From Centrapalus pauciflorus (taxonomy: Eukaryota; Streptophyta; Magnoliopsida; Asterales; Asteraceae), in assembly GCA_020465985.1 (NCBI GenBank), contig JAANYP010002824.1, positions 62,001-126,000 of the forward strand: DNA of 64,000 nt. The letters are read 5' to 3'. Below are positions 22,105 to 32,386 of this stretch, piece by piece. The translations under genes were made by a program, and so were the position numbers. Each line of letters starts with the position of its first letter. The first letter of the stretch is position 1. The notes beneath the pieces are model-generated. The model had not been told where the DNA came from, made no database searches, and was given only the letters and a program-made list of their open reading frames with translations.

Positions 22105-23909
22105 TAATAAAAGAGTTAAATAAAAAAATTTACTTGAGGGATCAAAACTAAAATAAACTACAAACTTGAGGGACCAAAATGTTATCAATGAAAAGGGTAA
22201 AATGGTCATTATAAAATATTTAACCATTTGATTGTTAAAGTTAACGGCAGAGGGACCATTTTCGCAAGTAAACGGTGAAAATAAGGACTGTTTATGCAAA
22301 ATTGAAACCACAGGGACCGTATCCAAAGTTTTATGCAAACCACAGTGACCATTTCTGTAATTTACTCTTATTTTTAAGTTGTTTCTTTAAATATGTTTAT
22401 GAATATATACACACATTATAAAAGTGTTAATATTATGAAAACATGTGATATATATGTGTTTTTATAACTTTTAATAACTTTTATACAAGTAGTCTTTGAA
22501 TAAACAACAAGAATCATAAGTTGTTTCAAGTTTATAAACTACGGATTTTCGGCAAAAAATTTATATCGACTTTAAAAAATCATAACTAATTCATAACTCA
22601 AAGAAATGAGTTGATTCTTGTCTCAGAAGTTAGATCTATCTCTTAACTATAGATCTGTAATTTTTCATAATTTATTTTGGAGTTTAAGACCGCTCGAAAT
22701 TATTTGGGAAACCGAAAGTTTGACAGCTCAAAAATGGCCAACATAGGGTTTTTAACGAGCTTTTTCACCAACCTAAACATCTCGAAAAATGGCCGTTCTT
22801 GATTCTAAAAATCCTTTGTATATAGTAGTTTAATGTCCTTGAAAACCAAAGTCTAAAACATTTTGGAGCTTGGTCAAAAACAACCTCAAAGTATGCCGAA
22901 AAACCTCCAAAACCTCCGAAAAAGCTGGAAAATTATATATATATAAACTTGACGTTTTAAGCAAATTTTATTTATAAACTTGTAATGTTGGGTGATTTAA
23001 GACATAAAAATCTATAAATATACATATCATCATATATTAGAGATATTAAGTCCTTATTATCATTTAGGACCCGTTTAATCTCGCTCGGTGCATCATCCGT
23101 CACTTTACGTTAAAAAGCACTTTACGCTAGTTTTTACCATCACACGCTCAGTGAGTTCTCATTGCCCCTATATTCACACTGTTATGTTTGTGGATGAAAT
23201 ACATGCTTCGTTTTTATATGGACACGAAAATATCTTCATTTCTATTACGTATTACACATGTGGTTCCATTAGCCCTGATATCATGAACCGTTAATTGCAT
23301 TTATTTGTAAGCGCGACTATATTGTGGATAGATCTATTGGGAGTCATGTCCCCCACTCGGGTTAGTCGGGTTGGCTAACAGCGGGTTCATATATATTCAA
23401 CACACGGTATTACGTATGGGAATACTGCACAGGGCAAACTCATTTTAAATTAAGCTTTGGTTGCATGATGGTTATATGTAATACATAACAAGGAATTTAA
23501 GATTTTATAAATTCAATCTCTATTATTGTTGGCCATACAAGTCAGATTTACGTGTAAACCTATGACCTCACCAACAATTTTGTCGACGTATTTTAGCGTG
23601 TATTTTCAGGAAATTAAGGCAAGTCCATCACATCGGTAGTATTTTCAAGCTTCCGCATTTATGGAGTCGCACTCAGTTTCAAACCATTGGGGATTTATTT
23701 GCATTAATTTGTATGAATTAATTATGTATTTAAATCTCTGTACCTTGCGAACTTCTCTTTATTATTTTGGGTCATGTAAAACATTTATTTCTTTTAAAGT
23801 TACTCCGATGTATTTTTGAAAACGTCCATATAGTGGTCGTTCATTATGATTATGGTTACGCTTCCGCGACGTCGCGCTTCGTTGCCAACCGGGGTAACGG
23901 GGTGTGACA

Positions 23910-24614
23910 ACTGGTGTATGTGGAACAACCGCACGGGTTTACAAATCCGAAATATCCCGACAGAGTATATCGACTCGATAAGGCTTTGTATGGACTACAT
24001 CAAGCACCAAGGGCGTGGTACGAGACGCTATCTACTCATCTTTTAGACAACGGGTTTGAAAGAGGGAGGATTGATAGTACGCTGTTTGTAAAAAGGAAAG
24101 GTGAACATTTCATCTTGGTACAAGTGTACGTCGATGATATAATTCTCGGGTCATCAGACGAGCAGATGTGCAAAGACTTTGAATAGGTGATGAAGTCTAA
24201 GTTTGAGATGAGTGTCATAGGTGAGTTAAACTTCTTTCTGGGTTTGCAAGTTGAACAGAGGAAGGAAGGTATGTTTATCCATAAGACGAAGTATGTCTAA
24301 GACATTCTAGAGCGCTTCAGGATGGAAGGAACAAAGTTGACGGCTCACTTTAGCACGCCGATTCAAGTGAATCATAATCTCGGACCAGGTACAGAAGGTG
24401 ATACCGATGTGAATCTGACGTTATATCGGGCCATGATTAGATCACTCATGTATTTAACTGCTTCTACACCTAACATAATGTTTGCTGTGTGTATTTGTGC
24501 TAGGTTTCAAGCTAATCCAAAAGAGATGCACATGAATGCTGTGAAGCGGATTCTAAGATACCTCAAGTCGAAACCGAAGCTGGGACTTTGGTATCACGTG
24601 AATGGTGATCTAGA
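23910..24614 (+). pseudogene. Copia RT/RNase H fragment, host of gypsy A
   Basis: Begins inside the RT motif KELVYVEQP at the gypsy A insertion point and runs through VYVDDI, the RT end and the first part of RNase H. Stops at 24184-24186 (TAG) and 24298-24300 (TAA). Similarity to copia B and G pol ends abruptly at 24614 (LEV of B RNase H), where a gag coiled-coil sequence begins. The upstream part would lie left of the window. Confidence 0.85.
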
Positions 24615-25317
24615 ATGAACACAATCTTGTAAAGAAATTCTTGCTAGAAAAAGTCATGGATGAGGATAGGAACACTTCACATAAGAATTGTATTGATACA
24701 ATCACTGAGGAAAAGAGTTCCTTGAAATCTGAATTATCTTTTCTAATAAAACGTTTTGAGTGTTTAAACGTTGGGAATCTAGAAAATGAGAGAAATTTCA
24801 AAATGATTGAAAAAGAGAGAATATGTTTGTATTCCCGAATCAAGGACCTTGATGATAAATTCTTAAAAAGGGGACAAACAGATCAAACTATTCATCTCAA
24901 GCAACCAAAAGAAATTAGGTTAAGAAGGAATTAAATTTAAAAATCCTACATTTTTTAAAAAGGGTCAATCGGTTTTACCAATGTTATATGATCGGAGATA
25001 CATGGGACCGGGGTATGAAGCAGTGTTTCATCGATCGACGGAAGATGCTTTAGCACATGAGGAGGTTAATAGAAAACACACTGAAAACAAACGAATTCCT
25101 GATATGTGCATATTTATAAATATTTCTCGTATCATTTTCCTTGCATATTGCGTGGTTTACAGACCGAAATGCGTGAAAAAGATACTGATTTTATTAATAT
25201 TTGGGTTTCGCAAGTCAGAAGTCGTTAAATCGACATTTGAATAGAAATTGAGGCTAAAGTAACAACATATTATAATCTAGCCATCTTTCGTGATCAAAAG
25301 AAAAGCTTGGCGAATAT
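24615..25317 (+). pseudogene. Copia gag remnant N, piece 1
   Basis: The frame near 24617-24934 reads as a charged coiled coil ending in the motif KRGQTDQT, which also occurs in the gag of copia E at about 28337. After TAA 24932-24934 only short frames remain. The last part still reads as coiled-coil gag (YYNLAIFRDQKKSLANID), ending at the start of candidate LTR F. Pieces 2 and 3 lie at 41901-42301 and 49468-50220. Confidence 0.6.
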
Positions 25318-26250
25318 TGATACTATGCGCCCGCGTAAGACACTCCACGCACCCGCGTGACCAAGTCCAGGCATAGAAAACCACGCACCAGCGTGACTTA
25401 CCCTATGAACCCACGTGCGAGGATGAGCCCACCAGAATTCGTTTTTAAAAACCCTATCTCGCAACAGTCGAAGGGGAACCGATTCAGACACAATTTTGGA
25501 CGAATTGGAGCGATTTTTCTCTTGGTTTTAAGTTGGTTTTCGAAATTATAATCATAGTTTAGCCTTAGGTTTCGATTTTCTTGGATTTACAAGCATTCAG
25601 TTCGATTTTGAAGTTACTTTTGCGCGAATAGCTACGAATTTGGTATACTCATTCCTTAAACTTTCTGATTTCGTAATGTTTATTATTTATTTTGGTTTAA
25701 TTTTGATTTTTAGTATGATTTGTGAGTAGTTTTCTTGTTCACCCGCTTGGATTATAAATTCTATGTGTTAATTGGCATGGTTTTGGATTGATTGACGGTT
25801 TATGGTTTATATTTACTAGATTTTTGATGTTATTCATATATTTTTGTTAAATATCGTATTTTTATCAATCGTTTAGCATTTTTTTGGGAAAATAATTGTT
25901 GGTGAATCTGCATTTTTAACAATGATTGAAACTTTGGATGAAAAATTGATAATTGATTATATTCTCTACGCATTGTATTGCGATAATGATTTTGTGAAGA
26001 ATTATTGATCCAGAACTTTGCGTGTTTCTTAGTTTTTAGGCATTGTGTTGCGATAATAAGACTAAGAATTTGTAAAGCTTGATTTCCAAAGAGATAAAGT
26101 TAGTTGGTTGAATTCTCGGTATTAATTGATAGTTTTTAGCATCTTTTGCGATAATAAGATTGTTGGTTAATATTAAAATTCAGTTCAATTAACTTTATTG
26201 TCTTCACGTGTTTTGTCATGATTTAATCATTGTTTGGAGAAATCAAATAT
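25318..26250 (+). repeat. Candidate solo LTR F, first part
   Basis: Non-coding AT-rich sequence between gag piece N1 and copia E; it continues at 41288-41900. Together about 1.55 kb with TG...CA ends, a size usual for Athila/Tat-type LTRs, but no matching TSD was found and no internal domain is present. GC-rich stem-loops CACGC(4 nt)GCGTG occur at 25346-25359 and 25382-25395. Superfamily unproven. Confidence 0.4.
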
Positions 26251-26614
26251 TGTTAGATCTAGAATTGTGATAGTTTTTAGGGTTCTAAATGTAATAAATG
26301 AAACTTAGTTTTGTGGCTAATTTGTAATGATTAAAACTTTGATTTAAATGGGATAAAAGTCCCAAAGGTCAACCCATGGGTTTGGATGGTATTTGAATCC
26401 ATTTCTTTGTTTATAAATAGTTGGTATTCAAGGTTTTCTGGATAATCATTCAGCACCATCTTTACGTACAATTGAATTACAATATTAAGGGTTACCTAAT
26501 CCTTTGAGTGTTCTTATTGTTCTTATTATATTCATGCTTTGATCTTTATGTTCTTGATAATCATATTGAATATGTGTTGAATGTTGAATGAATGCTTCAT
26601 ATATGGGAATTACA
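26251..26614 (+). repeat. 5' LTR of copia E
   Basis: 364 bp. Contains a TATAAATA box at about 26411-26418. Pairs with 40926-41287. Confidence 0.9.
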
Positions 26615-26616
26615 AT

Positions 26617-26628
26617 TGGTATCACAAC
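26617..26628 (+). promoter_or_regulatory. Degenerate primer binding site of copia E
   Basis: TGGTATCACAAC matches the initiator tRNA-Met PBS TGGTATCAGAGC at ten of twelve positions and begins two bases after the LTR. Confidence 0.7.
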
Positions 26629-26970
26629 TTAAAGGTTGGTTTTAACGTGTTTATGTTTTCTGAGTTTCGATCATAAACTGAAAAATTTGAGATTTTTGCT
26701 GGAATAATTGTTCAAGGTCTTGACTGTTCTTCGTGTTTTTCGAAGAATATCTCTGTTTGATTTTAAAATCAAAAATTCTGGACTGCTAGTGGTTAAATCT
26801 CGTTTGATACTATATTCCTTCGGGTGAACATCATACTGCTTAACCTCAAATTCGTGATAGAAAGTATATTTGATCTTAAAAATCATCCAGATTTTGCTTA
26901 ATTCTTGTTAAATTCTCGAAAAAAGAACTATTCAAAATTCTTAGTTTTCCCCGAGAGATTATCAAAATTT

Positions 26971-27545
26971 TCAGCCTTGAAAATTTTTCTAAGTATAACT
27001 CGCAAATCCTTCTTCATTAGAAAGTTACGACTCGCGGATCCTTTTTCACCAGAATGTTACAACTCTCTGATATAACTATCAAATCTTTCAGCCTTGAAAA
27101 TTTTTCTAAGTATAACTCGCGGATCCTTTTTCATTAGAAAGTTACAACCCACGAATCTTCCTTCACCAGAAAGTTACAACTCTCTGATATAACTATAAAA
27201 TTTTTCAGCCTTGAAAATTTTTTTAAGTATAACTCGCGGATCCTTCTTCATTAGAAAGTTACAACTCGCGGATCTATCTTCACCAGAAAGTTACAAGTCT
27301 CTGATATAACTATCAGAATTTTCAGCCTTGAAAATTTTTCTAAGTATAACTCGCAGATCCTTCTTCATTAGAAAGTTACAACTCGCTTCTTCACCAGAAA
27401 GTTTCAACTCTTTGATATAACAATCAAATTTTTCAGCCTTCAAAATTTTTCTAAGTATAACTCACGGATCCTTCTTCATTAGAAAGTTATAACTCGTGGG
27501 TCCTTCATCGGAGAGTTACAACTCGTGGATAACACTTCGTTCGAG
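26971..27545 (+). repeat. Minisatellite 1 in copia E leader, about 117-bp unit
   Basis: TCAGCCTTGAAAAT recurs at 26971, 27088, 27205 and 27322 (117-bp steps), then as a variant at 27433. Each unit contains two GAAAGTTACAACTC-type subrepeats, so about five units of a nested tandem repeat. Non-coding. Confidence 0.9.
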
Positions 27546-27595
27546 AGTTACAACTCTCAGAGAGCAAAGTATCCTCAAAATTCTGAAAAAAAAAT

Positions 27596-27869
27596 TAGAC
27601 TTAGAAATATTTCTAAGTAAAATTTTTTGGACCCTTTGGTATTAGAAACTTACAACTCTCTAATACCTCTTGAGTCAAAAGTTAGAGTTAAAATTTTTGT
27701 CAAAGTAAAATGTTTTTTGGATCCTTTGGTATTAGAAAGTTAAAACTCTGTAATACCTCATGAGTCAAAAGTTAGACTTAAAAAAAGTTTTCTAAGTAAA
27801 ATTTTTTTGGATCCTTTGCCATTAGAAAGTTACAACTCTCTAATACCTCTTGAGTCAAAAGTTACACAT
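27596..27869 (+). repeat. Minisatellite 2 in copia E leader, 90-bp unit
   Basis: GTCAAAAGTTA recurs at 27674, 27764 and 27854, giving three units of 90 bp that share ATTAGAAAGTTACAACTC with minisatellite 1. Both arrays probably come from one ancestral unit. Confidence 0.88.
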
Positions 27870-27945
27870 AAAATTTTTTTATTGAGCACTTACCAACCTC
27901 AATCATAAAGAAGCATTCACCTTGAATCACGCGACACATTGAGCT

Positions 27946-29505
27946 ATGGGTTCAGAAATCAGGCCACTAACCACATACGAATCAAAGGACGGTTCTTTCG
28001 AATCCGACACTATGGTAAGTCTTCTTTCTAAAGAAGTTTTAGTTGAACTAGACATGCTAGGAAAAGAAGCTAATAAGTTAGATGCCGTTAAAACTATCCT
28101 TCGGGATGCTCGAAATGAACAGTCTGATTTGAAAACAAACATTTTAGTGTTACAAGAAGAAGTGTCTAAAGCTAATACTGCGAAAAAGGATTTATTTGAC
28201 AAAATGTCCCAACTAGAGTAGGATTATCAAGTACTTAAGTCTGATAAATTTAAAAATAACTACAAATATGAGTATGTACTGGCTGAAAACGAAACTAAGA
28301 GAAAAACTAAAAGACATGGAAGAAAGGTTTTACAAACGTGGCCAAACTGATCAAACCAAAAATATGTATAAACCTAGAGAGTTGAAGTCTAAAGATGGTT
28401 TAGGGTTTAATGGTCCAAGAGTCATGGAAGAAATGGTCAACAAGAAACATAGTCCTTTATTTGATTTTGATACCATGGGTTGCCGATATATTATGCCCTA
28501 TAACAAAACTTTACCTGAAGTGCTAGCCGAAGAAAAAGAAAAATGAGCAAGACCAGATATGAAACAAATTAAATTTGTCTATGACGTGTTAAACTACGAC
28601 TCTCTTCAAGGAAAATTAGAAAAATCATTTAGAGAAGACGAGTTTGTGAACAAAAAGAGATTACACCTGATCCAACCTTGCCAAAACCTCGTGAATATGT
28701 ACTATATTCTGTTCTAGAACAATGGGCTTCTGATCTAGAACAGATATTGGAAACTACATCACGACATTTTGAGCAAGAACAGATAGATTTTACAAAGAAA
28801 ATATCAGATCTAGAAGTCAAAATAGCTCGACTCAATTCTTCTCTAGCTGACACTTCATTGCACAATAATAAATACCATGCCCTTGAGTTAACCTTAAAAG
28901 AAACCAAAGAGTTGTTTGATTCAGACATAAACAATTTTTAAGAAAAGAAAATGAGTTTAACGAGGCAAGAAGACAGTTTATTGTTCGGGAACAGATTTCG
29001 AACTTAATGTTAAATCATTAGATAAGGAACGAGATCAGCTCCTAGCCACCATTAAGAGGCTGGCATTTCAACTTGTTCCTAACTAAAACTGTTTATATCC
29101 ACAAGTTTCTGTCATCAAAAACTCCACAGTTGAAAGTCGTTCTGAATCTAAGGAATCATACTCTGAACTTAAAGGCAAAATCTTTTGGACATCAAGAAAG
29201 GCAAAGAAGAGTTAAAAGTTCTGATCAAGATTTACACCGATGAATCATCCAAATCCTTTTTCAAAAGAGCCGTAAGGAGTTCAATATTCATACTTAAAGA
29301 GTACAGGGATTTCCCAAAGCCACAAATGATTGGAAAATCCAACAACAGACATAATTGGTTCTCGTCTGCTCAAGCAAAAAATCGTTTTGAGAATCCTAAG
29401 GACTCACAACAATTTATATCTGATTCTCATGTCAAACAAAATAACATAATTCGGTTTGATGTTAATGAAAAGGCTGCTTCGTGTGATGATTTTTGTATCA
29501 CATAA
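27946..29505 (+). pseudogene. Copia E gag remnant, coiled-coil type
   Basis: Starts at ATG 27946. The first 91 codons form a K/E/L-rich coiled coil, ending at TAG 28219-28221. The frame resumes through YKRGQTDQT (about 28330) and a segment like DGLGFNGP..., stopping at TGA 28544-28546. Further coiled-coil frames follow (28678-28941, 29185-29505) with stops and frameshifts. No CCHC knuckle is readable. Gag-like by similarity to other Asteraceae-type copia gags and to remnant N. Confidence 0.6.
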
Positions 29506-30136
29506 ACCATGTGTGAAATATTCTTTTAAGCGGTTACTTGATTTACATCCTACTAAAGATTGTAATTCTTCTCTTGTTATGAATGGTTGTGTATCCCAAG
29601 TGAGGAATAAATCTGGTTAACCATCGCATAAATAAACGATAAGGGCCCACATTCACTCTCTATTGGGTACCTAAGACAGCCATGAAGGAACCTAAGGCAG
29701 AGACGAAGGTAATTACTCAGAAATGGGTACCCAAAGGTAATCTGACTGGACACAAACTTCAATGGGTACCAAAAGTTACGTGATTATTTTGCAGGTAAAT
29801 GGCTCCTGCTCATTTCATTTCCGGACCCGAGCTTCAAAGAGATGGTTTCTAGTTATCTCGGACTAGAACCTGGACTTCAAAGAGATGGCTTCTAAACATT
29901 ACTGTTTGGAACCCATGCAACAGTGTTTCTGAAACTTCCACCTTGACATGCATATACGAGTGTCAGTTCAAAATCAAGGACGAAACGACAACAGAAACAT
30001 GGATTTATTTCTTATATTATGCTTCTAAAATTAGTTGACTGATATTTATTTTTCTTTGTTGGGGGAGTTTTCAACTACGCGTTAACGAGGACATGTTTTT
30101 CACTCTTCTAGTATGCAAAACTTTTTAGTGCATACT
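29506..30136 (+). other. End of copia E gag region with WVPK motifs
   Basis: Between 29660 and 29785 three WVPK motifs appear, ending at TGA 29779-29781. These are followed by TTATTTTGCAG, an acceptor-like site. Copia B gag ends the same way (AWVPRDN, stop), so this marks the former gag/pol border. No pol follows. A purine tract TGGGGGAG occurs at about 30060. The region ends at the gypsy D target site ATACT (30132-30136). Confidence 0.5.
30132..30136 (+). repeat. Left target-site duplication of gypsy D (ATACT)
   Basis: ATACT before the 5' LTR, repeated at 38949-38953 after the 3' LTR; perfect. Confidence 0.95.
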
Positions 30137-32168
30137 TGTAACATCCACGGATTTAATTTGATGTATTTTGGTTAATTAAGTGGAAAACTTATATATATTT
30201 AAGTTGAATTTGGGCGATTATTATGCATTTGGATATTTAGCAAGTTTGTTGCTATTTTTAAGAAAATTGAACTCAGAATGAATTTTGTGGAGTATTATGA
30301 ATTAAAAAGTTATTTATGATAATTCTAAGATTAAATCAGTATTTTATGGAACCGGCTAAGTCGAGTGATGAAATGTGCAAAATGACGAAATTAGTATATA
30401 AAGGGCATTAGGCTTCATTTTTCTATTTTACACTATCTCACTACTTTATCTCTCTAGAAATTTTCTCTCTACATCTCTCTAAGATATATCACAGACCGAC
30501 CGTCAGATTTTCGAGAATTATACGTCATCGGAAAGGTATCGAAGAGTACAACAGCAATCTACAAACAGATTTAAGATTTCGTGCGAATTTAGGTAAGAAT
30601 CGACCTTTCTAAGATTATGGTTTCGGTTTTGTAGAAACTAAAATTTCGAATCTATCATTTTATGAAAATTTAAGCTTGTTTTGCTCGAAACATTGCTGGA
30701 ATGTGATAATATATGCATAGTAGAATCGAATCTAGGTATTATACATGATATATTAGTGATTTTAGCCTTAGAAATGAAGGATTTAAGTTGAAATGATGAA
30801 CAGACTCGAATATGTCAAGAACAGAGTCGAAATACAAGAACAAACTCGAGTTTGGTGCTAGATTCGAGTGTGTACCGTTAGATTCTAAGGGGAGGGCTTC
30901 GAATCTAAGCCTAGACTCGAAGTGGGGTTCGAATCTAACCCTAGATTCGAAGGTGAGTTCGAATCTGACATAGGGGTTCGAATCTGATGCATAAGCTTCG
31001 AATCTGATGCTTGATTTCGAATCTAACCCATTAAATTCGAGTTTAATGCCTAAAATTGAGAAATATACTCTCTAAACTTGTATATTTTGAATGAAATTTA
31101 TAAACAACGCATAGAATGGCAAGAATTATTCAAAGGACAAGTTATGAACTTGTGATGGGTTCAACTCAATTGTAATATGGATTTGGACATAGACCGAAAG
31201 GGGGAATATATTGCAAAACTTACAAAACATGGTTTTATGGATTTAAATGGTTATTGACACGAGGTATTGTTGTAATTAACTTAACAGGTCCCTTGTGGTG
31301 TTGTTTAACCCACAGTGGGGTACTTGGTGGATCCGGTTGAAAGCCCGAAGAGAAATAAAATCGGTTAAAAGATAAATTACGCACCCAGTGTGAGTACAGT
31401 AGATTTCGCATGTTTATATTTGTTTTATGTAAGCTTTGCCTGCTGAGACTTGTTGTTTCATTGATTGTTTGGAATTCTACTAACTTGCGTAGATTTAGAT
31501 GCACATTCTTACTTGTTGCATGTCCTTTCGGTTGTTATGCATCTAGTGATGGACCGGTGGGTCGCATCGATTACTCTGATGTTACTGTGCTATATGACCT
31601 GGAGCTGATCCCTCCTAGGCCCGGTAGGCAGTATGTCATCCCCGATCGTACGTTTGTCTCAGATGGTATGTTTAAATGCCGAGCTTTGAGCTCGAAGGGG
31701 CTGCGGCTCTGGTCCGTACTTTGTGTACGAAGAGGATATCTGATGTTGGTCATCTGTGTTATCCTTGGGCTTCATAAAAATTTATAAAATGCATAATCTC
31801 TGTATTCACTAAGCATCCGCTTATTCCCAAATTGTTGAGTTTTATTTTACAGGAAAAGGGAAGTCTACTACTGGACCTTCTAGTTAGGTCGTTTGGAAGA
31901 TTTGGGAGACTCGGCACTATTTGATCGGTAATGGTGATTTGGACAATGTTGTAAAATATTTTGGATGATTGTAATAAATGTATGGGTGTGTAGACTTAGA
32001 CTTGGTACCTTATAGCACCGTAGGGTGTTTAACACTTGTTGCACTACTTTATTTATGTTTTTAATGCTTCCGCACTTAATTTAGGTTATCAGATCATTAT
32101 GTTATTGTATGTTGGTGATTAATCCTGGGTGTATTGTAATTGGTGGTTGTTGTGGCAAGGGTGTCACA
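30137..32168 (+). repeat. 5' LTR of gypsy D
   Basis: 2032 bp, TGTAACATCC...GTGTCACA. Contains a TATA box (30395-30403), a CT-rich initiator region, donor-like TTTAG|GTAAGAAT (GT at 30593-30594), a TTCGAA array (about 30800-31050), a GC-rich conserved block (about 31545-31650) and acceptor-like TTTTATTTTACAG ending at 31852. A 125-codon frame (31410-31787) spans the conserved block; it is shorter and altered in the 3' LTR and frameshifted in I, so it is probably not a gene. Confidence 0.94.
30395..30403 (+). promoter_or_regulatory. TATA box in gypsy D 5' LTR
   Basis: TATATAAAG, repeated at 37194-37202 in the 3' LTR, followed by a CT-rich tract typical of plant transcript starts. Confidence 0.6.
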
Positions 32169-32173
32169 CGAGA

Positions 32174-32185
32174 TGGTATCAGAGC
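32174..32185 (+). promoter_or_regulatory. Primer binding site of gypsy D
   Basis: TGGTATCAGAGC five bases after the LTR; initiator tRNA-Met type. Confidence 0.92.
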
Positions 32186-32386
32186 AGTTGTTTGAGATTC
32201 AAGTGTCCGTGAGGTCTTGATCTCAAACATTAGGTAATGATATGTAGTGGTTTAAGTAATGATCTGAACTAAGATAGGTTATGATCTAGTAATTATAAGA
32301 GATTGACTATCATACGGGACAAATAAGTGGTGTCTTTAAACTGATGACATGTTACTAAACAAGTTATATGTTTATATTTTCAGAAC
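32186..32386 (+). other. Gypsy D leader with candidate intron
   Basis: Non-coding. ATTAG|GTAATG at 32234 and TATATTTTCAG ending at 32383 would define a 150-bp intron that ends three bases before the gag ATG. Confidence 0.45.

Larger units (their letters stand above)
20597..22367. mobile_element. Mutator-like foldback transposon (near-complete palindrome)
   Basis: Ends are GAGTAAATTAC and GTAATTTACTC. The flanking direct repeat TTATTTTTA at 20588-20596 and 22368-22376 is a perfect 9-bp TSD, the size typical of Mutator-like elements. The arms are inverted copies along almost the full length and meet near 21500. They include a TGGTCCCT-rich terminal region and an ATT/AAT microsatellite in each arm. 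No transposase is encoded, so it is non-autonomous. The open frames in it come from the microsatellite and the inverted arms. Confidence 0.85.
1..23909 (+). mobile_element. Ty3/gypsy chromovirus-type element A, interrupted and 5'-incomplete
   Basis: Internal domains in order are gag with CCHC knuckles, aspartic protease, RT, RNase H, integrase and chromodomain, followed by a PPT and a 3' LTR that begins TGTAACATCC and ends TGTGACA at 23909. The 5' LTR and PBS lie left of the window. The 3' LTR is split by copia B (4936-19902) and also carries a foldback element (20597-22367); without these it is about 2.4 kb. Bases after the LTR (ACTGG, 23910-23914) lie inside a copia RT reading frame, so A inserted into a copia element; the other TSD copy is off-window. 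The coding region carries many lesions, so A is dead. Domain order and the chromodomain place it in the Tekay/Del-like chromoviruses by family knowledge. Confidence 0.9.
19908..23909 (+). repeat. 3' LTR of gypsy A, second part
   Basis: Continuation of the LTR cut at 4935, ending TGTGACA. It contains a TATA box, a donor-like AAA|GTAAGT at 20471, the foldback element 20597-22367, a GC-rich block near 23340-23385 and an acceptor-like TATTTTCAG ending at 23609. Short open frames here (for example 23088-23294) show no domain. No host gene was seen in the 4 kb. Confidence 0.8.

Noticed and set aside
23088..23294. 68-codon frame in the gypsy A LTR
   Set aside because: No domain, lies between LTR landmarks, and its length is expected by chance.
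26971..27869. Tandem repeats considered as a CRISPR-like array
   Set aside because: Units are contiguous, with no unique spacers, and the sequence is plant retroelement leader.
30967..30985. B-box-like GGTTCGAATCT motifs considered as tRNA genes
   Set aside because: No A-box at proper spacing, no cloverleaf and no acceptor stem; the motif is part of a dispersed LTR array.
31410..31787. 125-codon frame in the gypsy D LTR as a protein gene
   Set aside because: It is altered by a 19-bp deletion in the 3' LTR and frameshifted in I; conserved words there fit a non-coding LTR block better.
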